From: Acidobacteriota bacterium
GTDB taxonomy: Bacteria; Acidobacteriota; HRBIN11
DNA: 22,054 nucleotides
NCBI GenBank assembly: GCA_030550225.1
Contig: JAUQPV010000013.1
Location: 1 to 22,054 of the forward strand
Reading direction: 5' to 3'
Shown: piece after piece, positions 1 to 7,779 of the stretch
Layout: the number at the start of each line of letters is the position of its first letter
Numbering within the stretch: the stretch's first letter is position 1
Translations under genes and position numbers: made by a program
Notes under the pieces: model-generated
What the model saw: only the letters and a program-made list of their open reading frames with translations
Told to the model about the DNA's origin: nothing
Database searches by the model: none

Positions 1-3000
1 ACCGCGTCACCGTCTGAAGCGGACAGTAGTCGGTCGCCGTACAGCCGCCCGTGATGCCCCGGTGCAACATCGTCTCCACCGGCTTGTAGTAGAACGCATT
101 CGTCGCCACGTCGGCAAAGCTCGGCCCCATGTGGAGTGTCCACGTCTTGGGCACCACGGGCTGAACGCCCATTAGCGTCCACACGGGGCTCAGCGTCTCG
201 TCGAACGTCACGTCCGCATGCCCCAAGCCGCTTCGGGTACCACTGAGCACGTAGCAGTCGTTCGTCGCACTGCAACTCCCGACAGTCGCCGGCGCGATCG
301 ACCCATAGTTGGCCGTGGGGTCTATCAGGCTCGCCGTAACTCCTGGCGGAGTGACCACGTTGGAGGCACCGCCCGTCACTGTGACAGCGGCCGTCTCGTT
401 ATTCATCCATGCAGGGGCCACCACGATGGCCTCGCCGCTGTCCCACACGCCGTTGTTGTTCGGGTCCTGCGGAATCGCCAGGGCCGCCGGGGATAGGGCA
501 CTCGGCGGGGCGCACACGTTGCACACTGGGGTGCTACACGTCACCTTCACGTTGTCGATGGCCCACCACCACTCGAAGTTGCCGTTGTAGTAGTGGAACC
601 GAATCTGCACGTTCGGCTGACCCGCCGCCTGGGCCGTCAGGTCCACGACCTTCGTGTTGGGCGTCGGATACCCGTCTGAGGCCCCCTGGAGCTGAAGAAC
701 GTTCACCCACGTCGTCCCCCCGTCGGTGCTCACGTCCACGTCGGCCACCTCGTTCAGGCCGCCGCTCCACCACCGGAACTGGTTGCTGAACTCCAGGGTC
801 ACCTGGGCGCAACTGCTGGCGTTCAGCGATGGCGTGATCAACTGCTCGTCCTGCGTCGCTGACGTCCCCGCACAGTCCGAATCGACCATCGCCCAGGGGG
901 CCGTAAAGGGCGGCCCGATACTGCGACCGCAGGGGTTCGCCGTCGTCCACGTCGCCGACGCCCCGCCCCCGCTCCCGCCGTCGATGACCGTCCACGTCGC
1001 CGGGATGCCTCCACTGAAGTCCTCATTCAACAAAGTGGTCGTTAAGACGGTCCCGAGCTGAATGGACAAGGGAAGCGATTGGGTCCCGTCCGTATGGGTC
1101 ACGTCCAAAGTCATGGCATGGGTACTCAGGCAAGCGGCCGTGCCGCTGACGGTGAAGCCGAAGTGGTTATTCGAAGCGGCCGCCCCGCCCGGTGGGATAT
1201 TGGGCCACGCCCCGCTGGGGTCCGTGATGGTGATGTCCGGCGAGGCCGTGCTGAGGAGGCCCGTGACATTCGTCAGGTTGCCGGGACCGACGTTCTGAAG
1301 CGTGGGAACCAGGACGACCGTCTCGCCCGGTTCGACAAGGCCGTTACCACTGCTCGGCCCACCGAAGGGACAGGAGTCCACGACCGTAAAGCCGGCCAGG
1401 CTGGCTTGCCCCAGGGCGTCCAGGGCAAAGTTCTGGTTCACGAAACCGCCGCCGGACGGACAGTTTACCGTCACGGTCGCCGAGTTCACATACCCGGCCG
1501 CCGACGCATAAGCGTCCCAAGTCCCTGGAACCAGCTTGATGGTGTACGTCCCCATCGCATTTGTCGTCGCCGAGTTGCCAAACCAGGTCGTCCCCGTCGG
1601 AGCGAACCAAACGACGGCGTTGGGGACCGGAGCGCCCGTGTCGAGGTTCGTCACCTTGCCCTGGACCGTACAGAACGAAACACCAGTACAGGCGGGGAAC
1701 TTAAAAGCCCCAAACCGCGTGTGCCAGCAGGCCGTCGACGAACAGCCGGGTGGATTGGACGTCGTATAGTATTGATGGATGGGCCAGAAGGTACATTCGT
1801 CGGTCGGGTCGATGCTGATCATGCTGTAGTCGCCCCACCGGGAGGCCGTATGCGTCTGGGACGCCGAACCGGCCTGGAGGGTCGCCTCGGGGCCCAGGGT
1901 CCCTGGCGGGTCTCCAGGCTCCCGGCAGGCGTAACGGATACTCGGAAAGACGGTCGTGCTGGAGACACTGTAGCTCACGCAGAATCTTCCATCGATGTCG
2001 AAGGTCACACTGGCCATCCACCGGCTGTGGGTATCGGGCGGGTCGCCGGCGTAAGTGCCCTGGTCAGCAAGGGTAACAGCACCGGTCGTCGTATCGTAGT
2101 TCAGGATGTACCACCGGACGGCGGCTTGGTACTGACCGAGTGTCGTACACTGCGCCGGGGTCAGGCCCGGGGCACACACCGTGTGGTTGGCCCCGATGAA
2201 GACGTTACCTAGCCGGTTGCGGATGACGACCCGGTGCATGAGACGGTCCGAGATGGAGTCGAGGTAGGCGCTCGTAGAGACACCCGGTTGGGGGATGTCG
2301 TCCCGACCGGAGGGGTTCTGAGGATCAAAGGGAGCCACAGGAAGGGTCGCATCCAGGACAAAGTCAGCGGCCGACGGATTCGACCAGTCGATGATGAACT
2401 TGTAGACGTTCAGGGCGTCTGCCGGGGCACCGTACTCATCGGCAATCCATTCGAGGAAGATGCCCGGTGCCGGGTTACTACCGACGGGGATCGGGAGGGG
2501 TCCCTCGATGTCCGCCGCCAGGACGCCCCCGACCTGCGTCAGGTCCACGCCCGACGGAGGCGCGGCCATCACGCCGAAGTAGACCATCGCCGCCGTAGGG
2601 TCCCCGACGAGCATCTTGTTCCGCTCCAAGGCGACGACCGCCTGAGCGCAATAAACCAAGGGGCATTGCGTACCGGTGATATCGAACTCATGGGCCGTCA
2701 TCCAGTACGTGTCGGGCCACCACACGGCATGGTGGGGATAGTCCATGAAAACGTGGGTGCCCGACCCCGGTGGAAAGTCCGGCCAGATGAATTCGTACAC
2801 GTAGTAAGCACCCAAGGGATCGCCCGTCTGGGAGATGGCGATGCAGTGTCGGCTCGGCCCCGTATTGGCGGAGGCGTCTGCGACATAAAACTGAGACAGG
2901 AACCACCGGTCGGCAAACTGGTCGTACAGCACGATGACGTCGCCGTTGTTCGCCGAGGCACAGGGGCCTGTAAAGCCCGCTGAGGCAAAAATGGCGCTCA

Positions 3001-3583
3001 GGGGGAAGGGTGGCGATAGGGGCGCGCCGCTCTTGCTGTAAACCTTCATGACGAGGTTCACAAATTCCACGTAGTGAGCCGGGCCGACGTCGCCGTTGAC
3101 GTCCGGCGGCAGGACTTGAAAGCCGATACCGCCCAAGATGTTGTCATAGTTGTTGAGGCCCTCAAAGGAGCCCGACGGCGGCGGGGCCGGGACCGCCGGT
3201 TGAACCGACGAGGCCGGCCCCCGAGAAGCCGAAGGGACCGATGAAGGCTTGTAGTGAGGCCGGAGTTGGTCTCGGGGGATCGGCAGGGGGAGCATTTCTT
3301 CCAGCTTCTGATGGAGTTGTCGCTCGGCCTCGGAAGGCGGCGAGACCAGCTCGGCCCAGTGTTCGGCGACCCACGAAGCCGGTCGGGAGACGCCACTCTG
3401 GGCCGGGCGGATGACCAGGGGCCCTCGCCGGGCATACTGGAGGGCCGGCATGGAGGTTTTTAAGATCGTGGGATGGAAATGGGCTCGAGAGAAAGCCGGT
3501 GGAATCCCCCAGCTCCCCACGAGGGAACCGACCACCAGCAGGCTCCAGAGGACCTGCCAAGGATATCCCGTCTTAGGCTTCAT
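1..3583 (-). CDS. Large secreted multidomain surface protein with C-terminal SLH-type anchor (C-terminus cut by window edge)
   Basis: The minus strand stays open from the ATG at 3583-3581 to the window edge, 1194 codons, with AGGAGG five bases upstream (3594-3589). Residues 1-31 form a signal peptide (basic start, hydrophobic stretch, cut near AFS). Residues about 140-630 are a beta-rich head with motifs such as VLYDQFADRW and HCIAISQTGDP, a family I recognise in secreted proteins of uncultured bacteria but cannot name. Residues about 634-705 look like a carboxypeptidase regulatory-like domain (VQGKVTNLDTGAPVPNAVV). About 706-845 is an Ig-like domain with a GLVEPGETV motif. About 850-990 resembles a choice-of-anchor J/MAM-like domain (NEDFSGGIPATW, then WWWAIDNVKV). 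From about 1151 an SLH module begins (FADVATNAFYY, GITGGC, YCPLQTVTR) and runs off the window. Likely exported and attached to the cell surface. Substrate or partner is unknown. Confidence 0.88.
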   Translation of the reverse strand, partial: MKPKTGYPWQVLWSLLVVGSLVGSWGIPPAFSRAHFHPTILKTSMPALQYARRGPLVIRPAQSGVSRPASWVAEHWAELVSPPSEAERQLHQKLEEMLPLPIPRDQLRPHYKPSSVPSASRGPASSVQPAVPAPPPSGSFEGLNNYDNILGGIGFQVLPPDVNGDVGPAHYVEFVNLVMKVYSKSGAPLSPPFPLSAIFASAGFTGPCASANNGDVIVLYDQFADRWFLSQFYVADASANTGPSRHCIAISQTGDPLGAYYVYEFIWPDFPPGSGTHVFMDYPHHAVWWPDTYWMTAHEFDITGTQCPLVYCAQAVVALERNKMLVGDPTAAMVYFGVMAAPPSGVDLTQVGGVLAADIEGPLPIPVGSNPAPGIFLEWIADEYGAPADALNVYKFIIDWSNPSAADFVLDATLPVAPFDPQNPSGRDDIPQPGVSTSAYLDSISDRLMHRVVIRNRLGNVFIGANHTVCAPGLTPAQCTTLGQYQAAVRWYILNYDTTTGAVTLADQGTYAGDPPDTHSRWMASVTFDIDGRFCVSYSVSSTTVFPSIRYACREPGDPPGTLGPEATLQAGSASQTHTASRWGDYSMISIDPTDECTFWPIHQYYTTSNPPGCSSTACWHTRFGAFKFPACTGVSFCTVQGKVTNLDTGAPVPNAVVWFAPTGTTWFGNSATTNAMGTYTIKLVPGTWDAYASAAGYVNSATVTVNCPSGGGFVNQNFALDALGQASLAGFTVVDSCPFGGPSSGNGLVEPGETVVLVPTLQNVGPGNLTNVTGLLSTASPDITITDPSGAWPNIPPGGAAASNNHFGFTVSGTAACLSTHAMTLDVTHTDGTQSLPLSIQLGTVLTTTLLNEDFSGGIPATWTVIDGGSGGGASATWTTANPCGRSIGPPFTAPWAMVDSDCAGTSATQDEQLITPSLNASSCAQVTLEFSNQFRWWSGGLNEVADVDVSTDGGTTWVNVLQLQGASDGYPTPNTKVVDLTAQAAGQPNVQIRFHYYNGNFEWWWAIDNVKVTCSTPVCNVCAPPSALSPAALAIPQDPNNNGVWDSGEAIVVAPAWMNNETAAVTVTGGASNVVTPPGVTASLIDPTANYGSIAPATVGSCSATNDCYVLSGTRSGLGHADVTFDETLSPVWTLMGVQPVVPKTWTLHMGPSFADVATNAFYYKPVETMLHRGITGGCTATDYCPLQTVTR

Positions 3584-3622
3584 GACCCCCTCCTACAATG
3601 CGGCCTTCTAATGCGGTCTTCA

Positions 3623-3651
3623 GAGTAGATCTATCAAGAATCACTTGTCAA
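3623..3651 (-). promoter_or_regulatory. Probable sigma-70 promoter of the large surface protein
   Basis: Read on the minus strand, a consensus TTGACA (3651-3646) is followed after 18 bases by TACTCT (3627-3622), which keeps the TA...T of a -10 box. A start of transcription near 3615 would leave a leader of about 30 bases before the AGGAGG and ATG of the gene at 3583. The -35 is perfect but the -10 is weak, so this is a moderate call. Confidence 0.45.
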
Positions 3652-3684
3652 GTATCCAAGGCCGCTGACGGTTCCATTGTTTCA

Positions 3685-3724
3685 GGAGTTCGGCAGTTCG
3701 GGAATTCGGCCATTCGGGAGTTCA
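3685..3724. repeat. Five tandem 8-bp units, consensus GSMRTTCG
   Basis: Between the two minus-strand genes lie five consecutive octamers: GGAGTTCG, GCAGTTCG, GGAATTCG, GCCATTCG, GGAGTTCA. The TTCG core is kept in four of five, while the first bases vary. The rest of this gap (3584-3811) shows the promoter of the gene at 3583 and two small palindromes near 3770-3800, with no T-run and no convincing gene. The unit resembles the period-7 TTCG repeat at 7663-7697, so both may belong to one family of dispersed short tandem repeats. Confidence 0.75.
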
Positions 3725-3811
3725 GTCGTCAGGAGTCCCAACAGGGGAATCCATCCATGCCCCAGGTAGACGGGTCGAGCCCGAAGTCGTAGGGCGACTG
3801 GCCGGTCGTCC

Positions 3812-5272
3812 CTACAGTTCCCGCCCAGCTTCCCACGTTGGCCGGCCGACCCGCCCCCAGGACCGAAGGCGAGCCAAGAGGCTTGGGACCCGCCTGCCCG
3901 TGGCGGCCACATGAAAGGCCAGGATGGTCGCCATGTCCAACAGAGTCCGGGACAAGAACAGGGTCCTCGAGAGCTCGGTCCGGCCGTTCCCCAGGAGGGT
4001 CACCGTGACGTCCGTCACGACCCCGGCGACGATGAGCAGGCCCAGGTCGGATAGGGACGCTACCCAGGGGTCGGAAGACCTCCGGTGGATCGAGAAAAGC
4101 CATCCGTAGAACCCCAAGAGGCCGAGAAGCCCCAGGCCCGAAGGATACAAGCGCCGGGTCCAGCCGGACCATAGTCGCAGGACAGGACTCCGGCGACCGA
4201 CCGACGGGTCGTCGGGCCGATGGATGCCGTAGCGGACATGCCATCGACGAAGACAGGTAGCGGCATGGCTCCAGGCCCGGAGAAAGGCCTGGGGCTCCCG
4301 AAGGTAAACCCCCAGCGTGTATGCGAATTTCAACCGAGGCCAGAGGGCCGGCCAGCACCGGGCATAGTCCGGAAAGGGCGGAAACACGTGACCGACACAG
4401 ACGGCGGCCGATTCCATCCGGAGACGGCGCAGGTGGACGTCGGGTCGCCGGGAAAAGAACAAGGCCCCGTCGAATAGGCTGGAATACCGGTAGAGGCCCT
4501 TCAAGGGCGCAGGATAGGAAGTCCAGACGCCCCAGACCGTCAGGGGAATGCAGGTCACATACAGGACGGCCGTCCACCCCCGATACCGGGACCGCCGCCA
4601 GGCCGGATAGACCCACGGGACGACCAAGAGGGCCCAGACAGCGTAACTCGGACGGATGGCCCCCAGGAGGGTGACGGCCAAGGTCAGGCCGAGGAAGCGG
4701 AGAGGTGTCGGACGACGTCGGACCCACCCGACGGCCCCCAGGACGCCCAGGAGGGCGAGGAAGGCCGGATACTCCCGATAGAAACTGTTCATGAAGGCGA
4801 TATGGTGGGTATCGGACAGCATGAGGACGGCCGGGAGGCCGAGGGTGGCCATGCCCAGCAGGCCCTTCCATCCGGTCCCCAGGGCCTTCTCGACTCCGTT
4901 GAGGAGGCCCCAGAGGAGGACGACGAGGGCCAACCGGAAGGGAAAGGTCATGACGGGCAGGTAGATAATTTGACTCGAGTAGAATATTTTGTTCAAAATC
5001 CAGCCGGGGAGCCAAAGGAGCGGGGCCGACGAAAAAAACGTGGGAGACCTCGGCGGCGATGCTTCCCAATAGGGTAGGTAGTACCAGAAAAAACGCCGGG
5101 TCCAGGCCGGTGTGTGAGGCGGCGGGGCGTCCGCCTCAAAGCCGACGGGCTTCGAGACAAACCACGTCATGTAATCGGAAAAGTCGCCGTTATCGGCGAC
5201 GCCGATGTCCATCTGGACTACGAGCAGAAAGATAAAGTAGATTAGCAGGCCATACTTAGCGGCGGCGACCAT
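3812..5272 (-). CDS. Polytopic membrane protein, GT-C superfamily, WsfD-like hexose transferase candidate
   Basis: The protein has 486 residues when started at the ATG at 5272; an upstream extension to 5479 is rejected because it lacks a signal and would overlap the divergent gene. About ten hydrophobic segments alternate with charged loops. After the first membrane helix comes an acidic loop motif NGDF (residues 28-31), and HIAFMNSFYRE lies at 157-167. NGDF early and HIA..NSFY.E later are features I associate with the WsfD glycan hexosyltransferase family, GT-C enzymes that take sugar from a polyprenyl-phosphate donor outside the membrane. The assignment rests on these motifs and topology only; a flippase or other membrane enzyme is possible. 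The spacer before the ATG has only a G-run as ribosome binding site. It is divergent from a second GT-C gene and lies downstream of no obvious partner. Confidence 0.7.
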   Translation of the reverse strand: MVAAAKYGLLIYFIFLLVVQMDIGVADNGDFSDYMTWFVSKPVGFEADAPPPHTPAWTRRFFWYYLPYWEASPPRSPTFFSSAPLLWLPGWILNKIFYSSQIIYLPVMTFPFRLALVVLLWGLLNGVEKALGTGWKGLLGMATLGLPAVLMLSDTHHIAFMNSFYREYPAFLALLGVLGAVGWVRRRPTPLRFLGLTLAVTLLGAIRPSYAVWALLVVPWVYPAWRRSRYRGWTAVLYVTCIPLTVWGVWTSYPAPLKGLYRYSSLFDGALFFSRRPDVHLRRLRMESAAVCVGHVFPPFPDYARCWPALWPRLKFAYTLGVYLREPQAFLRAWSHAATCLRRWHVRYGIHRPDDPSVGRRSPVLRLWSGWTRRLYPSGLGLLGLLGFYGWLFSIHRRSSDPWVASLSDLGLLIVAGVVTDVTVTLLGNGRTELSRTLFLSRTLLDMATILAFHVAATGRRVPSLLARLRSWGRVGRPTWEAGREL

Positions 5273-5294
5273 CGTGCCCCCCAAAGCGTATTGG

Positions 5295-5324
5295 ATTGTA
5301 TGGACTGATTGTACTGAGATAGAA
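5295..5324 (-). promoter_or_regulatory. Possible promoter of the 3812-5272 gene, with duplicated TACAAT
   Basis: On the minus strand, TTCTAT (5324-5319) precedes TACAAT (5300-5295) by 18 bases, and a second TACAAT sits 13 bases upstream (5313-5308). TACAAT is a good -10 box, but TTCTAT is a poor -35. The 125-bp gap between the divergent starts (5272 and 5398) is the only place for promoters of both genes; I see no clear promoter for the plus-strand direction. Confidence 0.3.
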
Positions 5325-5397
5325 CTCTCCACTCGAAGGAGAACGGTGCCGGGGATGGGGAGCAGGCTCCGCCTCGACACCCAATTTGGGTAAGTCG

Positions 5398-7779
5398 ATG
5401 AACTTGGTCGGTCATGTCCTGACCCAGGTCGGAGGGACGGGCCTAATTGTCGTGGCCGCTTACGGGGCCGGCTGGCCATGGCTTCGGCGTTTCCCCTTTC
5501 GGTCCCGGTCCGAGGCGTTTCTATGGACGGTCGCCCTTGGCCTCGGCCTATCGGGGACAGTGGGGTTTCTACTGGCCCTGGCCGGCGGTCTCTCCAGGGG
5601 TGTCTGGCGGGTCTATACGGGGGTCTGGGGGACCGTCGGGCTCATTGCGATGATTCGACTTATCCGGCAAGGCCGCCCGTCCGGTGGAGAGACGCCGCCT
5701 CCCCGGGGTCTGTGGGTCGGATGGGGTTTGCTGGGATCTCTATGGATGGTCCTTTACGTCAAGACCCTCTATCCCCCGACCCATTGGGACGCCACGGCTT
5801 ACCACTTGGTCCTGGCTCGAGAGGCCTTGCGGAGCCATCACTTGCCGGTCATCCCCGACCTCGCCGTACCCGTCTTCCCGGTCTTGCACCACATATTGTT
5901 CTCATGGGCGATGGCCCTCAAGGGAGACACGTTGGCCCAGGCCATCGAGTGGGTCTCTCTGGGACTGGTCGCTGGGGTCCTGGGGACCTGGGGACGACGA
6001 CCGGTCCTGGACTTGGCCCTCGCCGTCCTGTGGATGGCGGTCCCCATCGTCATGACGATGGGGACCTCCGCTTATGTCGATATCGGGGCGACGGCGTTGG
6101 CCTTCCTGGGTCTGGCGGCCCTGGCCCGATGGGAAGACCGGGGCGACGAGGGCTGGCTTCCCTTGGGCATGGCCCTCTTGGCGATGGCCGCCGGGACAAA
6201 GATGAACGTCCTACCGTGGTGGGCCTTGGGACTCTTATGGGCGTCCTGGATAGGCCTTCGACGAGGCATGGCCCGGTGGACGTTGACCCCGGTCGTGGCT
6301 TTAGGGATAGGTCTGGTCGTGCCCTGGTATGCGTGGATCGCTTACCACACCGGGAATCCCCTGTGGCCGGCGTGGCCGGGGGGACGCGAGCCCTGGCGAG
6401 ATGCGGCCTTGTGGTTTCAGACGTATTGGCATCGGATCGTGGGCGTCCCGGGGGATTTCGGGTCGTTCCTCCAAATCCCGTGGATCATTACCTCTCAGCC
6501 GACTCGCCTGTACGCGGAGGCACCCTTCTCACCCCTGACGCCCCTCCTATGGGTAACCCCCATCGTCGCCATAGCCGACCGGTCCACGCGACGATGGACA
6601 CTGTGGGCCTGGTACTTTGTGGGGACATGGTTTCTCAGTCATCGACAACTGCGACATCTCGTGCCGGTCATTCCGGTCCTCCACCGGGCTGTCGGGGAGG
6701 CCTTGGGATGGGGTACGGACCGGTGGAGAAGACTGAACCGGGTCGTGACGGGGATGGCCTGGGGAGCTATCGCCATCGGCGTCGGCTCCGGGCTGAGTGG
6801 GACGTTCCGCGACCTCCACGTCTGGGGCGTTCCACCGGCGACGGTCGAGGAGCGGGACGCGTTCCTGCGCCGGATGTATGCGGGCTATACGGGGGTCGAG
6901 TACATCAATCATCGGGCAGGTCCCTCGGACCGCGTCTACCTCATGAGCGGGAGCTACCTCCGCTACTACTTGAAGCCGGCGGTGAACGATCCCCACTCCA
7001 TGGTCGGGAACCGGGTCGTGGCCCAGTACATGGAACCGGGGCAACCGACCACACTGAGCGACCGATGGACGGAGTGGTTGTTGGCCCAAGGCTTCGAGTG
7101 GGTCTTAGTCGGCCCGACCCCCGGACGGTGGGATATCCCCCTCTCGAATCCCTTCTGGAGCCGCTACCGGCTCGTCCATCTGCAGGTCGGGGTCTGGGTC
7201 TTTCGAAGGGTCCCCCGGCCTCTGAAAGTGGAATTCGTACCCCTGGGGTCAGCTGAGGGCTGCTATTCCGTAAGCTCGGACCGACCGCTCCAGCAAAGTT
7301 TACCGGTCCGGCCGGGGTCCCTCCTGGTGAGGTTTCGGGCCCGCGGGACGGACCTTCGGCGCTTTCGCTGGGAATGGGAGGGAGAAGGCTGGGGTCAGGG
7401 GACCCAATCGGTCCAAGTCCGTTCCCTGCCTCAGTACTACTCCTTCCTGGTTCCCGGTCCTGAGACGCCCACGGTCGGGCACTTCCGATGGCGCTTCGAG
7501 ACGTACCCGCCCCTGATGCCCCAGCAACTGGAAGTATGCGATATAAAAGTTTATTTGCTACATCAGGTAGAAGAATCGTATCGGGACGACCCTTCCCACC
7601 GCCCGAGAAGCACGGTTTTTCAAAGTAGCTATCTCGGGCAGGTGGGCAGATCGGCAGGGGAGCTATTCGCTGTTCGCCATTCGCCGTCCGCTGTTTGCTT
7701 TTCTCAGAGGGCCGGAAAGAATGAGTCCATCGGGATTCTCACGAGCCAAACGGCTCTGCTGAGGAGAACAAGGCCTTGA
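5398..7779 (+). CDS. GT-C type membrane glycosyltransferase (GT39/RgtA-like) with C-terminal soluble domain
   Basis: The protein has 793 residues from the ATG at 5398; a TTG four codons upstream (5386) is an alternative, and neither has a good ribosome binding site. Residues 1-480 hold roughly ten to twelve membrane segments. The first large outer loop carries the acidic motif WDATAYH (130-136), matching the catalytic Asp position of GT39/PMT/RgtA-like enzymes that use polyprenyl-phosphate sugars. A YVDIGATAL helix and a GTKMN loop follow. After about residue 490 the chain is soluble, ending in a beta-rich stretch. The last 50 or so residues, from about 745, are encoded by period-8 and period-7 simple repeats and look like an accidental extension. 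The stop overlaps the TTG start of the next gene, so the two are likely translationally coupled. Confidence 0.82.
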   Translation: MNLVGHVLTQVGGTGLIVVAAYGAGWPWLRRFPFRSRSEAFLWTVALGLGLSGTVGFLLALAGGLSRGVWRVYTGVWGTVGLIAMIRLIRQGRPSGGETPPPRGLWVGWGLLGSLWMVLYVKTLYPPTHWDATAYHLVLAREALRSHHLPVIPDLAVPVFPVLHHILFSWAMALKGDTLAQAIEWVSLGLVAGVLGTWGRRPVLDLALAVLWMAVPIVMTMGTSAYVDIGATALAFLGLAALARWEDRGDEGWLPLGMALLAMAAGTKMNVLPWWALGLLWASWIGLRRGMARWTLTPVVALGIGLVVPWYAWIAYHTGNPLWPAWPGGREPWRDAALWFQTYWHRIVGVPGDFGSFLQIPWIITSQPTRLYAEAPFSPLTPLLWVTPIVAIADRSTRRWTLWAWYFVGTWFLSHRQLRHLVPVIPVLHRAVGEALGWGTDRWRRLNRVVTGMAWGAIAIGVGSGLSGTFRDLHVWGVPPATVEERDAFLRRMYAGYTGVEYINHRAGPSDRVYLMSGSYLRYYLKPAVNDPHSMVGNRVVAQYMEPGQPTTLSDRWTEWLLAQGFEWVLVGPTPGRWDIPLSNPFWSRYRLVHLQVGVWVFRRVPRPLKVEFVPLGSAEGCYSVSSDRPLQQSLPVRPGSLLVRFRARGTDLRRFRWEWEGEGWGQGTQSVQVRSLPQYYSFLVPGPETPTVGHFRWRFETYPPLMPQQLEVCDIKVYLLHQVEESYRDDPSHRPRSTVFQSSYLGQVGRSAGELFAVRHSPSAVCFSQRAGKNESIGILTSQTALLRRTRP
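7636..7697. repeat. Tandem short repeats inside a coding tail: three 8-bp then five 7-bp units
   Basis: Positions 7636-7659 read GGGCAGGT, GGGCAGAT, CGGCAGGG. Positions 7663-7697 read CTATTCG, CTGTTCG, CCATTCG, CCGTCCG, CTGTTTG, a period-7 array with a TTCG core. They lie in frame within the last 50 codons of the membrane glycosyltransferase, whose sequence there (low complexity, no membrane or domain features) looks unselected. Confidence 0.75.
7761..7778 (+). promoter_or_regulatory. Ribosome binding site supporting a TTG start
   Basis: GAGGAG (7761-7766) lies nine bases before TTG (7776-7778). The TTG overlaps the TGA stop (7777-7779) of the preceding gene. This is the reason for accepting a TTG initiation codon for the fusion protein that follows. 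Confidence 0.7.

Noticed and set aside
1079..2212. A 377-codon open frame on the plus strand opposite the large surface gene
   Set aside because: It is antisense to a continuous 1194-codon gene with signal peptide and recognisable domains; the translation is Arg/Gly/Pro-rich without motifs, as expected from GC-rich shadow frames.
3729..5069. A 446-codon minus-strand frame overlapping the WsfD-like gene
   Set aside because: It is a frame-shifted shadow rich in Pro/Gly/Arg. The other frame has regular membrane helices and family motifs.
5273..5479. A 69-residue N-terminal extension of the WsfD-like protein
   Set aside because: The extension is basic and without signal features, would overlap the start of the divergent gene, and the ATG at 5272 is directly followed by the first membrane helix.
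5478..7256. A 592-codon open frame in the second plus frame within the membrane glycosyltransferase
   Set aside because: The product is Gly/Arg/Pro-rich and has no hydrophobic segments or motifs, while the overlapping frame encodes a clear GT-C protein.
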